This document shows positions 33,601 to 41,047 of a DNA stretch of 64,000 nt, piece after piece (positions within the stretch are counted from its first letter, which is position 1; each line of letters opens with the position of its first letter). The position numbers and the translations under genes are program-made. Below the pieces are notes generated by a model, which was given only the letters and a program-made list of their open reading frames with translations, had not been told where the DNA came from and did no database searches. The DNA lies in the NCBI GenBank assembly GCA_963680875.1, contig OY804588.1:81802829-81866828 (forward strand), written 5' to 3'. The stretch is from Bathymodiolus brooksi. Lineage: Eukaryota > Mollusca > Bivalvia > Mytilida > Modiolidae.

Positions 33601-36600
33601 ACCCTGAAAATGAGCACAACAAAATTATATTCTTCTGACGTAAAGCTTTCAGTAATAACCATGGGTCAAACCAGCCTTCTCCCTGTAACCCTGAAAATGA
33701 GCACAATAAAATATATATGTCATATTAGCCATGGATCAAAGTAACCCTCCCCCTGTAACCCTGAAAATGAGCACGACAAAATTATATTCTTCGGACGTAA
33801 AGCTTTCAGTAATAACCATGGGTCAAACCAGCCCTCCCCCTGTAACCCTGAAAATATAAACTATGGTCTTGTTTATAAAGTTCAAATTATTTGGTCCAAG
33901 GGGATTTAAGTTATCAAGTGGTAAAAATGTAGGATGGACAGATGTACAAATTAGGGACATAGGTAAAACTTATTGTATAAAATTTTCTGTAAAAATAGCT
34001 TAAAAGTGCTACCTTGATAACCATAGTAACATTATATTTAGATTTATTTCTGACAAAGGGTAATACAGTGAAGCATGCCTAAACCGAACCCTGAGTAAAC
34101 CAAAATCCTGCCTAAACCAGACAGACTTCACAGTCCCATCTACTAAATGGCTATGCAATTTGAACCTGTGTTAACCAAACACCTGTCTAAACCAGACAGA
34201 CTTCACAGTCCCATCTACTAAATGTCTATGTCATTTGAACCCAAACACCTGTCTAAACCAGACAGACTTCACAGTCCCATCTGCTAAATGTCTATGTAAT
34301 TTGAACCTGTGTAAACCAAACACCTGTCTAAACCAGACAGACTTCACAGTCCCATCTGCTAAATGTCTATGTAATTTGAACCTGTGTAAACCAAACACCT
34401 GTCTAAACCAGACAGACTTTACAGTCCCATCTACTAAATGTCTATGTAATTTGAACCTGTGTAAACCAAACACCTGTCTAAACTGAACAAATTCTTCAGT
34501 CCCAAAGGGAATCGGCTTAGACAAGTTTTACTGTACAATTTTTTTCTTGATTTTGTTTTTTTTTTATAACATACCATATGATCCTACTTCTATACCCTCA
34601 AGATTTATCCATGGAAACTTCTCAGCTATCCTTTCTCTTGACATTAAATCTATTTTAGCTCCTAAATCTCTGAAATAAAATATATCAAATAATTGCTAAA
34701 ATATTAAAATAAGACCAAACTGCCAAAATTACGTGTTTATGTGTGAACACATCAACTTCTCTCTCTTCTCAATTTTAAAACATACAATAACTGTATTTGC
34801 TGCTAACACAACAGGCATGTATAGGAGTAGGGAGTGAGTAATTGCTGCTTAATCCAAACGAGCAATTTTTCCACCTATTTCATGGAGGGATCTTTACTAG
34901 ACCAACACGCCGAGTTTGATTTTCATAGTGCTCCACTCTTACATATTATCCTGATTCTGAACCAACCAGTTCCAGATTTAGTTTTATCTGTATTTTGGAC
35001 AACCTTTATTACTGCCGCTATTCTAAATTTATATCTGTAACTTCTCTTCCATCTATACCCCCTCTCTTATATTCATCAATAAATTGTTTGTCTCCAAATA
35101 AAACAAACACTTCAGTAAAAAATTCAGAGATTTAAAGAGAACAATAAATGTGTGAAGCAAAATAATCCTGAACATGCTTTCTTAAACCGGGACCGTGGGT
35201 ATAAATAGCTGTGGGCGGAGCAAACATTCAGATTGTTCATTTTTTTTACCACGGTTATCTCGAGGAGGAAAAATCAATGATAGTTTCAGTTACTTTTGGA
35301 GCAAAATATTTGACAGGCATGGTTACTAGTGTTCCTCCTTACGAAACGTTCAGTCTTATTATAAAAATAGTCTTTTGTCAGTCTAAAATCTACAAAAATT
35401 ACTTCGAAATTTCAAATTTCTGAGGTCATGTAACATACAGTTTCATAAATATGCTGTTCATATCAACAGGGATTTTTGATGATAAGCTCTGTCCACAAAT
35501 TTTGTCGGTAGGCACTACCACAAATTCCCCTTTAAGGAAACAGACAATATTTTTGTTCAATGCAAGCCATTTTTTTAAATTACCATTCTATGGGAGACAA
35601 CTCTTTGCATTTTAAAACAAGGATCTTTGTGTAAGAAATTCAGCAGGATCGGTCAACTAGAATTAAAAGTTATTGCACTGAAACTACCGTGTCTACACAC
35701 GGACAGCAAAACCATACCATAATATGACCGCAAAATTGTTGGTCGTATAGAAAAAGGTATAATTTTTGACACCACTTATCAATGGTGATATCAAATAAAA
35801 TATGATTTGTTCTTGGCACTGATAAAGTCTTTAATCCTAATTTTAAAGAAATATTATTTAATATTTTTTTGATACAGGATTTTAGTCTTATTTAAATATT
35901 TTATGAAAATACAAAACATTATGAGAATTTTTTGATACAATGTATACTATTTGAATGGTTAAATGGTCATGTAAAAGTGTGGTCCAATTTGATTAAAACC
36001 AGATATCTCACTTGCTCCTCATCACTGATTGGTCGCAGCATAGGAGATCTAATTTTAATCATGGTTTTCTCCAGGTACTCCAGTTTCCTCCACCAATAAA
36101 ACTGACCGCCACAATATAACTGAAATATTGTTGAAAGTGGCGTTAAGCACCATAAACCAAACCAAACCAATCTAATTTTAATCAGATTGAAGTATGATAT
36201 TACCAATTCCAACATGAGTTATTTCCCTTTCAAAGCTGAACTCTCATAAGTAACACAATTTGAATTGTTTAAACAATTCATCTAAATTAATATTTCGATT
36301 ATGCAAATTAAATAATAAAAGTCCAAAACCTAGAAACAGATCTATTGTGTGTCACCTATGAGAATAAATATTACAGAAAGTTGATTGATTGATTGATTGT
36401 TACTTAACATCACAAAACAAAGTGCATTGCAGGTACAGGAAGCAGGATAACATAAGATGACTGACAAGTTGATCCCTATATGGGTCAGACATTACAGTAT
36501 GCCACTTGTTTTAATCTATAATATTGTGATTAAGTAATACAATTAGTTTATGTTATTATCAAACCTTTGTAATTTAACACATTTTTCCAGATCATCTGCT

Positions 36601-39120
36601 TTATCGGGTGTAGCTAAGAACAGGTAACCTTGGTGATTAAACTGTACATCTGGAGGGTCTTGATCTGTCAGAAATAACGAAAAAAACATCATTTTAACAA
36701 ATAATTAACTAGAGAAGAGAGATGGCCAGGATAAAAATAACATGTGAAGTCAGTACAATCTAATCCAGACATTTGTTCGTGGGGACGTTCTTCGTTTCGT
36801 GAATTTTCTCATTATGTGATTCTGTAATATCTAACAGCATTTGATATCAGATCACGTAAGGTAATCTTTCATTCACAGTATTTAGAAGCTCTCGACTATT
36901 CTTAAATAACTACAAGGGGCTGTCGTGGTTGTGATCGTATGGTAATTGGATTTATAACTACCTATGCAATCATTGCCTATCACCACTAATGCTGAGAGTT
37001 TGAATCCCGCTCAGATGAAGTGTACTCGATACAACATTATGTGATAAAGTTTGTCAGTGACTTGCGACAGGTCGGTGGTTTTCTCTGGGTACCCCAGTTT
37101 CCTCCACCGATAAAATCGACCGCCAAGACATAACTGAAATATTGTAGAAGTGGCATTAAACACCATAAACCACCCCTAAATAACCACAATACTGTTTTCA
37201 ACACCTCATTATTTTGTAGGTGATTGGTCACTTGAACTGTGACCTGTGATATAACTCGACAACTAGTGTTTTTAGAGTATAAGTGAGTGATTGTTGTTTA
37301 TTCCCAAGTAACCAATCTTTCAGTTATATCATGGTAAGAACAACTTACACTTGATGATGTCAGCTTTGCACTTGACCAACATGCTCAGTTGGATTATTAA
37401 AGTGCTAGCTCACTGAAAAATAAAAGTTCACATGTAGACATGTCACTTGACTCGGCCACATTATCCCGATTCCTAGCCAACCAGTCTTTGCACTTTCTCC
37501 TTAATGCTGCACACTTAGCAGAGAACCAATAAATATCAATTTTATAGTCGTTAGTTTGACCCATCTGAGGATTGAACCAACGATCTACTGCACTCAAGGC
37601 AAATACACTATAACCATTACACAATGCTGTGAGTGGTGATAGGTACTGATCCCAATACACTATAACCATTACACAATGCTGTGAGTGGTGATAGGTATTG
37701 ATCCCAATACATTATAACCATTACACAATGCTGAGTGATGATAGGCACTGATCCCAATACACTATAACCATTACACAATGCTGTGAGTGGTGATAGGCAC
37801 TGATCCCAATACACTATAACCATTACACAATGCTGTGAGTGGTGATAGGTACTGATCCCATTGATGATATACAACAACAGTTAACATTGTTCCCTACATA
37901 CCAACTGTCATTTTATTCTTTGTTACCAAAACAATATAACAATTACCTAATACACTGAGATGTTCTCTAATGGTTCGTAGAAATTCTGATGTGAACATCG
38001 ACATCTCTATATTCTCTTGTAAACTAAACTGGTGTCTTATCCCTCCAGCTGATAACATACTTGATGCTCTTGTGAACTGGAAAAAAATGTTCAACATAAA
38101 ATATTTGGATGAAATTAATTATAAGGTTGTGATCGTATAGTAGTTGGATTTACAACTACCAATGCAATCAGTACCCATCACCACGAACATTGTAAGTTTG
38201 AATCCCACTCAAGCGATGCAACATTATGTGATAAAGTTTGTCAGTGATTTACAACAGGTTGGTGGTTTTCTCCAGGTACTCTGGTTTCCTCCACCAATAA
38301 AACTGACTACCACGATAAAACTGAAATATTGTTGACAGTGGCATTAAACACTATAACCCTATAAACCAAACCTGTCTTACATCAAATAGAGGAGATAATA
38401 ACATAATTTCTATCAGGTTCTAAAAAAGGGGGAATTCCTGAATTCCACCAGGAGTTCAAAAGAATATTCTTGCCCTATTTTGTTTACATTTAAATTTTTT
38501 TTTTGCATTAAAGAAAGCTTGTCTTGTGATTTATCATGCTATGTGACTGTCTCTGACTGTACTGTACATTGCAGTCTACACGCTAATCCATTTGTCTGCA
38601 GTCCGGGACAAGTAAAACTGGATTCGGACAAGCGAATATCATGAAAGAAGTTGCTTGAATAATTTTTTTTTTTCTAAATTTGGCTTTCGAACAAGTAGGT
38701 AAAAAAAATTAAGGCAAACATTGACATTGTACATACCCCATAATCTCGTTCCACTATTGTAATATTAACACCTTTTGGATTTCTCTTCTTAATCCAATAA
38801 GCACATGCATTTCCAACCAATCCACCGCCAATAACTAAAACATCAGCTTCTCTTGGAATCTTGTTTTCTGCAGGTGTAACTTCACCGGTAGTATATGTTC
38901 CAGCGACACTTTTAACTTCTTCCTTTATAATAACCCATGGTGAACGATAGGTTCCTGCTCCGGGTACTTTAAACTCTTTTTCTTCACTCCCTTCCCCATC
39001 TTTTCCAGAATCAGAACTATTGTCTCTCAAGCTTCTTACTGATGCAGATTTTCTGAGCAGACTACAATTTTTGTCACACCTGCAGGTATGACCTAGTCTG
39101 GAGACAATCTTACTCAACAT
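18435..39120 (-). CDS. FOXRED1: FOXRED1: mitochondrial FAD-dependent oxidoreductase, complex I assembly factor
   Basis: Nine exons (39120-38737, 38076-37947, 36664-36565, 34669-34575, 33516-33341, 30782-30637, 28849-28714, 20263-20159, 18689-18435) join in consistent phase to 508 codons plus TGA; human FOXRED1 is 486 aa. Every junction has GT/AG. Residues 1-30 are Arg/Lys/Ser-rich, as in a mitochondrial targeting peptide. Residues about 93-128 form the Rossmann FAD site ([16 protein letters not shown], then the acidic end of strand 2, IVERD). FOXRED1 landmarks follow in order: [16 protein letters not shown] (241-247), [40 protein letters not shown] and the C-terminal [13 protein letters not shown] flavin-contact segment. 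In animals the protein acts in the mitochondrion to assemble or stabilise respiratory complex I. The introns are full of transposons. Exon 5 has tandem upstream acceptor copies. Confidence 0.95.
18750..18990 (-). repeat. SINE-B copy (reverse), FOXRED1 intron 8
   Basis: The reversed tail 'cactttcaacaatatttcag' is followed by the core with gtggcagaggaaactggagt and 'cactgaca'-like words. The head has 'gattgcatatgtagttgtaaatcc'. Confidence 0.85.
19298..19474. mobile_element. TA-flanked MITE, CAGTCAAACCTG family
   Basis: It contains 'cacctctattaagcagccac', 'ttaaagggtcaccttttgct' and the right end 'aatacaggtttgattgta'. A closely similar copy lies at 41048-41229. The left end is degraded. Confidence 0.7.
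19793..20155 (+). repeat. SINE-A copy abutting FOXRED1 exon 8
   Basis: Full length, from 'cacatcaattgtgtaatggttagtgtgctcgcc' in pieces to the tail 'ggtgttaaacaacaatcactcg'. Its 3' tail ends about 5 bp from the exon 8 splice donor. Confidence 0.9.
20159..20263 (-). CDS. FOXRED1: FOXRED1 exon 8
   Basis: Acceptor ATGATTGTAG, donor ATCAAG|GTAAGC; phase 0 on both sides, 35 codons. It encodes [20 protein letters not shown] and [21 protein letters not shown] ends within a few bases of the donor. Confidence 0.95.
20744..20996 (+). repeat. A1 split direct repeat (5')
   Basis: It matches A2 at 25431-25692 over its length, with few substitutions and a 7-bp deletion near 'cagtaaccagacgtta' (A2 reads cagtaactacgatccagac). 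Confidence 0.9.
20990..21735 (+). pseudogene. Gag-like ORF of the Ngaro element, frameshifted
   Basis: The first frame (20990-21271) holds [20 protein letters not shown] and [18 protein letters not shown] 7-bp tandem duplication (actctga repeated, about 21258-21271) breaks it. The reading continues in another frame as [20 protein letters not shown], a coiled region, and ends in a zinc knuckle. That knuckle reads [17 protein letters not shown], with TAA (21672-21674) inside the CCHC motif. The composition matches gag-like proteins of molluscan Ngaro elements. Confidence 0.75.
21970..23330 (+). pseudogene. Reverse transcriptase and RNase H of the Ngaro element, disrupted
   Basis: Reverse transcriptase blocks are visible in shifting frames: [42 protein letters not shown] and the catalytic YLDDG in [15 protein letters not shown]. 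Stops and frameshifts separate them. A 178-bp MITE is inserted at 22683-22860. After it, RNase H is recognisable: [19 protein letters not shown] (first Asp), STWREL (Glu) and LYTDN (Asp). Confidence 0.8.
22683..22860. mobile_element. TA-flanked MITE inserted in the Ngaro reverse transcriptase
   Basis: The ends CAGTCAAACCTGCCTTAAAG and ...CTTTATAGACAGGTTTGACTG are near-inverted and flanked by TA. The interior repeats 'aaagggca' words. It is the same family as 18239, 19298 and 41048. It post-dates the retrotransposon. Confidence 0.9.
23341..23780 (+). pseudogene. RNase H-to-recombinase linker region of the Ngaro element
   Basis: The frame reads [20 protein letters not shown], then [37 protein letters not shown] and [15 protein letters not shown]. 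This order (ADFLSK, WG..T.D.FA, GT..VDAF..DW, P.W.SA.FWP) is standard downstream of the RNase H in these elements. Open to 23935. Confidence 0.8.
23985..24112 (+). repeat. 36-bp tandem repeat 'gtcacgcagtgtgactagat'
   Basis: About four copies of a roughly 36-bp unit with the palindromic core gtcacgcagtgtgac, in the element's linker between RNase H and recombinase. Confidence 0.85.
24312..25291 (+). pseudogene. Tyrosine recombinase of the Ngaro element, catalytic Tyr replaced
   Basis: It follows an acceptor-like tatatttacag. The N-terminal part ([15 protein letters not shown]) is interrupted by a TAG near 24473. The core, open from 24632 to 25291, has [14 protein letters not shown] (catalytic Arg), [10 protein letters not shown] (HxxR) and KAHGRWSS (His). 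At the usual nucleophile position the family reads KDGYxKD; here it reads KDGSIKD (tcc). This enzyme would integrate the cDNA circle, and this copy should be dead. Confidence 0.85.
25321..25879 (+). repeat. B1-A2-B2 split direct repeats (3')
   Basis: B1 25321-25430, A2 25431-25692 and B2 25769-25879. B1 and B2 are nearly identical over 110 bp. Between A2 and B2 is a 76-bp stretch (25693-25768) that has no counterpart at the 5' end. Confidence 0.9.
25900..26780. other. FOXRED1 intron 7 DNA without recognised genes
   Basis: AT-rich intronic sequence. The short reverse ORF at 26186-26368 has no recognisable features. Nothing else seen. Confidence 0.35.
26799..26922. repeat. Hairpin adjoining a SINE-C core
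   Basis: Left arm 'tttgtctaatcattctgaca'...gatgctggatc; right arm gatccagcatcaaaaggaaa...'gaatgattagacaaatg'. Arms are about 45 bp, loop about 34 bp. It directly precedes the SINE-C core at 26925. Confidence 0.85.
26925..27065 (+). repeat. SINE-C partial copy
   Basis: 'gataaagtttaccagttgct', 'gcccatggtcggtggttctc', 'ccaccactaaaactggtcgc', 'ctgaaagtggcgttaaacac'. The head is missing. Confidence 0.85.
27297..27545 (+). repeat. SINE-B full copy, FOXRED1 intron 7
   Basis: The head is 'ggggccgtcgtggctgtgat' and 'cgtatggtagttggatttac'. The B-box-like 'gaattcgaatctcgatcagg' and a complete core and tail ending 'ggcgttaaacacaatcaaac' follow. Confidence 0.9.
27880..27990 (+). repeat. SINE-B 3' fragment
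   Basis: Core and tail only: 'ctctggtttcctccataaat', 'gccacgatataactgaaata' and 'tgttgaaagtggtgttaaac'. Confidence 0.8.
28170..28460 (+). repeat. SINE-A 5'-truncated copy
   Basis: 'aagacaaatcaaagactctt', 'attaaagagcaagatcagac', 'acagtatgtatacctgtgga' and the tail 'gatgttaaacaacaatcact'. The tRNA-like head is absent. Confidence 0.75.
28596..28698. mobile_element. Short TA-flanked MITE, CAGTG subtype
   Basis: Left end TACAGTGGAACTTGTGTAAT, right end 'gacaggtaacattgta'. It is an internally deleted or decayed relative of the elements at 34066 and 60215. It ends 14 bp from the exon 7 donor. Confidence 0.6.
28714..28849 (-). CDS. FOXRED1: FOXRED1 exon 7
   Basis: Acceptor TATTTCACAG, donor AGAAAAG|GTATAA. 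It encodes [40 protein letters not shown] and SSPEK. This is the substrate-side sheet of the fold. Confidence 0.95.
29179..30055. repeat. Repeat element bounded by AAGTCTCCCAAAC ends, with internal 126-bp repeats
   Basis: The left end is aagtctcccaaac and the right end gtttgggagactt, which are inverted. The right edge also has a 26-bp hairpin (agtctcccaaactttgtttg...). Internally 'gcggtattgtggtggc' recurs at 29261, 29388 and 29513 with 'ggcgaccggtagaaattttt'. A GAGAAA and ATA microsatellite lies at 29940-30005. No coding content. Confidence 0.7.
30056..30630. other. FOXRED1 intron 6 spacer
   Basis: AT-rich intronic DNA without recognised features. Confidence 0.35.
30637..30782 (-). CDS. FOXRED1: FOXRED1 exon 6
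   Basis: Acceptor TCTTTTAG, donor CCAAG|GTAAGG. It encodes [20 protein letters not shown] followed by [14 protein letters not shown]. The INCAGAW motif is the second FAD-contacting loop in this oxidoreductase fold. Confidence 0.95.
30795..31065 (-). repeat. SINE-B copy (reverse), FOXRED1 intron 5
   Basis: Reversed tail 'taatgccactttaaacaata', core 'ggtcagttttattggtggag', 'cactgacaaactttatcaca' and head 'gattgcataagtagttataa'. It starts about 12 bp beyond the exon 6 acceptor. Confidence 0.9.
31385..33215 (-). repeat. SINE-B copy split by a hAT-like element
   Basis: Tail half at 31385-31440 (ggtgtttaacatcactttca, 'tatttcacttgtatcgtggc') and the rest at 33083-33215 (gtggcggtcagttttattgg, 'cactgacaaactttatcata'). 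The 1642-bp interruption is the element at 31441-33082. Confidence 0.85.
31441..33082. mobile_element. hAT-like non-autonomous element, 1642 bp
   Basis: The target duplication is CGTGGCAG (31433-31440) and CGTGGCGG (33083-33090), 8 bp with one mismatch. The short inverted ends are CAGACTTG and CATGTCTG. Multiple 'tgtaatcgattacattac' palindromic motifs lie just inside both ends. The 1.3-kb interior is very AT-rich with no ORF. An 8-bp duplication with CAG-starting ends fits the hAT group. Confidence 0.85.
33341..33516 (-). CDS. FOXRED1: FOXRED1 exon 5
   Basis: Acceptor CTCATTTTCAG|GATTAC, donor TTGAA|GTATGT. It encodes [20 protein letters not shown] and then [16 protein letters not shown] and an acidic linker. 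This is the copy that joins exon 4 without extra residues. The acceptor and first 64 or so bases are tandemly repeated upstream at 33603, 33690, 33760 and 33847. Confidence 0.93.
33515..33860 (-). repeat. Tandem duplication of the FOXRED1 exon 5 acceptor plus exon start
   Basis: Five potential acceptors CTCATTTTCAG (or close) precede exon starts at 33516, 33603, 33690, 33760 and 33847. Spacings are 87, 87, 70 and 87 bp. The unit is the intron tail (aattttgttgtgctcatttt), the AG, and the exon start coding [20 protein letters not shown]. Copies at 33603 and 33690 keep the frame open into the true exon. The copy starting at 33760 is 17 bp shorter and reaches a TGA in frame. Confidence 0.9.
34066..34533. 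mobile_element. TA-flanked MITE with internal 74-bp tandem expansion
   Basis: Ends CAGTGAAGCATGCCTAAACC and ...GGCTTAGACAAGTTTTACTG, flanked by TA. Inside, 'aaccagacagacttcacagt' recurs about every 65-75 bp (about five copies) with 'cccatctactaaatgtctat'. The apparent ORFs on both strands are the repeat. Confidence 0.85.
34575..34669 (-). CDS. FOXRED1: FOXRED1 exon 4
   Basis: Acceptor ATTTCAG, donor CATATG|GTATGT. It encodes [20 protein letters not shown] and [11 protein letters not shown], the KFPWIN block typical of FOXRED1. Confidence 0.95.
34826..35045 (-). repeat. Degraded SINE-A (reverse)
   Basis: 'gagtgagtaattgctgctta', 'gagcaatttttccacctatt', 'actagaccaacacgccgagt' and 'ttatcctgattctgaaccaa' follow the reversed SINE-A order. 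The head is lost. Confidence 0.65.
35050..35970. other. FOXRED1 intron 3 DNA without recognised genes
   Basis: AT-rich intronic sequence. The ORF at 35211-35423 has no recognisable domain. I see no clear repeat. Confidence 0.35.
35982..36206. mobile_element. MITE with CAATCTGATTAAAAT-like ends interrupted by a SINE-B fragment
   Basis: The left end 'ccaatttgattaaaaccaga' pairs with the right end 'aatctaattttaatcagatt'. The 3' half of a SINE-B (36060-36170) sits inside, with 'aatctaattttaatcatgg' before and 'aatctaattttaatcag' after it, a probable target duplication of the SINE. A relative lies at 51765-51957. Confidence 0.65.
36565..36664 (-). CDS. FOXRED1: FOXRED1 exon 3
   Basis: Acceptor TTTCTGACAG, donor ACAAAG|GTTTGA. 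It encodes [20 protein letters not shown] and the following [12 protein letters not shown], which aligns with the GYLLLA segment of vertebrate FOXRED1. Confidence 0.95.
36914..37175 (+). repeat. SINE-B full copy, FOXRED1 intron 2
   Basis: 'ggggctgtcgtggttgtgat', 'cgtatggtaattggatttat', B-box-like 'gagtttgaatcccgctcaga', core and tail 'tgaaatattgtagaagtggc'. Confidence 0.9.
37280..37620 (-). repeat. SINE-A copy (reverse)
   Basis: 'agtgagtgattgttgtttat', 'tcagttatatcatggtaaga', 'gtgctagctcactgaaaaat', 'cctagccaaccagtctttgc' and the head 'actataaccattacacaatg' in reverse. Confidence 0.9.
37600..37862 (-). repeat. 52-bp minisatellite grown from a SINE-A head
   Basis: 'acaatgctg' recurs at 37621, 37673, 37725, 37775 and 37827, period about 52 bp. 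The unit 'aatacactataaccattaca' plus 'gtgagtggtgataggtactg' contains the reversed tRNA A-box of the SINE. Confidence 0.9.
37947..38076 (-). CDS. FOXRED1: FOXRED1 exon 2
   Basis: The acceptor is tttttttccag|TTCACAAG and the donor TTAG|GTAATT. It encodes [20 protein letters not shown] onward, the conserved region after the first strand-helix-strand unit, where flavin contacts are expected in this family. Confidence 0.95.
38122..38370 (+). repeat. SINE-B copy next to FOXRED1 exon 2
   Basis: 'ggttgtgatcgtatagtagt', B-box-like 'aagtttgaatcccactcaag', core 'gtcagtgatttacaacaggt' and the tail 'attgttgacagtggcattaa'. Confidence 0.9.
38737..39120 (-). CDS. FOXRED1: FOXRED1 exon 1 (coding)
   Basis: 128 codons, phase 0 at its end; donor GGG|GTATGT. 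It holds the ATG, the targeting peptide, an acidic Ser/Glu linker and the GGGLVG nucleotide-binding motif (residues 98-103). A 5' UTR exon may exist upstream. Confidence 0.93.
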
Positions 39121-39284
39121 TACAAACTATCATTTAAGGAGTATCTAAAAAAAATGGAGAATTAATTATATTAATATATAATAAGAAGAGTACAAAAAAA
39201 ATAATATTAGATTTTTTGTGACTCCAAGGGAAGACTGCAACCCGAGATTCCCAGTAACAAGTAAATGTTCACCTCATTTACTAG

Positions 39285-39512
39285 GGTTAGGGTTGTGGTG
39301 TTTAACACCATTTTCAACAATCTTTCAGTTATATCTTGGCAATCAGTTTTATTGGTGGAGGAAACTGGAGTAACCTGTGGAAACCACCGACCTGACAAAC
39401 TTTATCACATAATGTTATATCGAGTACACCTCGCATGAGTGGGGTTTGAACTCACAACGTTAGTGGTGATAGGCAGCTATAAAACTACCATACGATCACG
39501 ACCACGACAACC
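39285..39512 (-). repeat. SINE-B copy (reverse) upstream of FOXRED1 exon 1
   Basis: 'gtggtgtttaacaccatttt', 'ggcaatcagttttattggtg', 'ctttatcacataatgttata' and head 'ccataccatacgatcacgac'-like words. It lies about 165 bp from the first coding exon, so it may touch the FOXRED1 promoter or a UTR exon. Confidence 0.85.
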
Positions 39513-40015
39513 CCCACCTCATTTACTACTTACTTCAATTGCTATAATAATTTGTAGGATAATACATGTATGTTGTTTTTTTATTTTTTACAATCATCAA
39601 AATTTGCATGCAATTTCTGCTGAACATTTACAGTACATATGTACTTATAGTCATTTGGCAGACGAAGAAGTGGACAAGCATGCTTTCCATAAAAAATATT
39701 TATTACAAAATTTAATTTTTTTTAGAAATGACCATAAGTACAGATATGCTGTGCATGAAATTCACCATAGACATTGCTAATGTTTGATTGTCTGATATTA
39801 TTTTTTTTTAAAGCTTTTAAGTGCGAGTGTACTTGAAATCTTAATAATGATATCGAGATAGAATGCAACATCATAAACTAATCTACATGAAAATGGATCT
39901 CTCTCAGTCTCTGTAATCAGCATTAACCACGACTACAACGAAAATTTGTCCTATTCTATCATTCGGTGCCCCATGTTCCAGACCACTTGCCTACGACTAC
40001 GAGTACAAAGTGTGT

Positions 40016-40964
40016 TAGTCCGAGATTCCTCTGCCGTCCAACGGCTTTTTGTTTGACTTACTGGAGCCTTGGGACGGTCAGAGTGCTCTCCACTCTGGGT
40101 CGGCACATTTCCACGTTTCAGATTTTATTTTCTATCCGAAACCCTTATATAAATCGCTTCACCAATCATTTTTCTATTCATTCATAACCATCTTACCCTC
40201 AGAAAGTGGTGTTACACTCGAGTACAACACGATTTTCACATAGACCCTATCATTTCGCCAGGTCAGTTTATTTTTCAGCCATTAAACGTGATCTCACGAT
40301 ACTAACTGAATGATGACAGCAACGCATTGCATGATGGGAGCTACTTAATGCAGCGTGCCAAATTATTTGCATACGTAAACAACATACAAATCACATGGAA
40401 GACGATACATGTATAAAGCGTATTCTGCAGGACAAACAGTTCCATCTACAGCTCAAATCAGAGCAGAAGGAAATAATACAAAATGTGTTGGAAAGAAAAG
40501 ATTCAATGGCAGTGTTACCCACAGGCTTCGGAAAGAGCATGTGTTACGTTCCCCCCTCTCATTTTGTACAAGGTAAGATCATATGCAAATCATCTCCCAT
40601 GATACACTGTACATTGCGGTAATCATAGGTTTTCTCGAAGTCACGTTCCACGTCAAATGGTTGAAAAATAAACTGTTATGTATGGCGAAATGATAGGGTC
40701 TATGTGAAAATCGTGCTGTACTCGAGTGAAACACCACTTTCTGAGGGTAAGATGGTTATGAATGAATAGAAAATTGATTGGTGAAGCGATTTATATAAGG
40801 GTTTCGGATAGAAAATAAAATCTGATAGCCACGAAACGTGGAAATGTGCCGACCCAGAGTTGGAGCGGCAAATCAGCCGTCTTCCTTATGGAGAGCGCTC
40901 TGACGTCCCAAGGCTCCAGCAAGTCGTACAAAAAGCCGTCGGATGGCAGTTTAATCTCGGACTA
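40016..40964. mobile_element. Palindromic Pack-type element carrying a RecQ helicase exon
   Basis: The left arm (40016-40260) and right arm (40683-40964) are long inverted repeats: TAGTCCGAGATT ends, then 'ggagccttgggacg', 'tgggtcggcacatttccacg', 'tttctatccgaaaccctta' and 'gaccctatcatttcgcca'. The right arm has about 30 extra bases. Near-identical 9-bp flanks aaagtgtgt (40007-40015) and gaagtgtgt (40965-40973) look like a target duplication. The 420-bp middle holds the helicase exon. The layout resembles a Mutator-like element that captured host coding DNA, but a self-encoded gene is possible. Confidence 0.7.
40395..40572 (+). CDS. RecQ-type helicase first exon (N-terminal fragment)
   Basis: 59 codons and one base from ATG to a strong donor (GTACAAG|GTAAGATC). 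The product contains LKSEQKEIIQNVLERKDSMA (the Q-like upstream region) and AVLPTGFGKSMCYVPP, helicase motif I (Walker A, GFGKS). RecQ-family enzymes unwind DNA 3'-5' using ATP. No motifs II-VI follow in this window, and the next 60 bp of open frame is intron-like, so alone it is a fragment. RecQ-like sequences of this kind are multicopy in mollusc and coral genomes as I recall. It may be a captured exon or a functional alternative first exon. Confidence 0.65.
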
Positions 40965-41047
40965 GAAGTGTGTGTGTGTGGGGTAGTAAATTACTAGTAC
41001 TAATAAGGAGAGATGGCGATGGGGAGTGAACCATTGCATAAAACAAG

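Noticed and set aside
33487..33744. + strand ORF of repeated MGQTSLLPV... peptide
   Set aside because: It is the antisense shadow of the duplicated FOXRED1 exon 5 unit, whose 87-bp period keeps every frame open.
34231..34524. ORFs on both strands with repeated [14 protein letters not shown] or [13 protein letters not shown]
   Set aside because: The 74-bp internal repeat of a TA-flanked MITE; not a gene.
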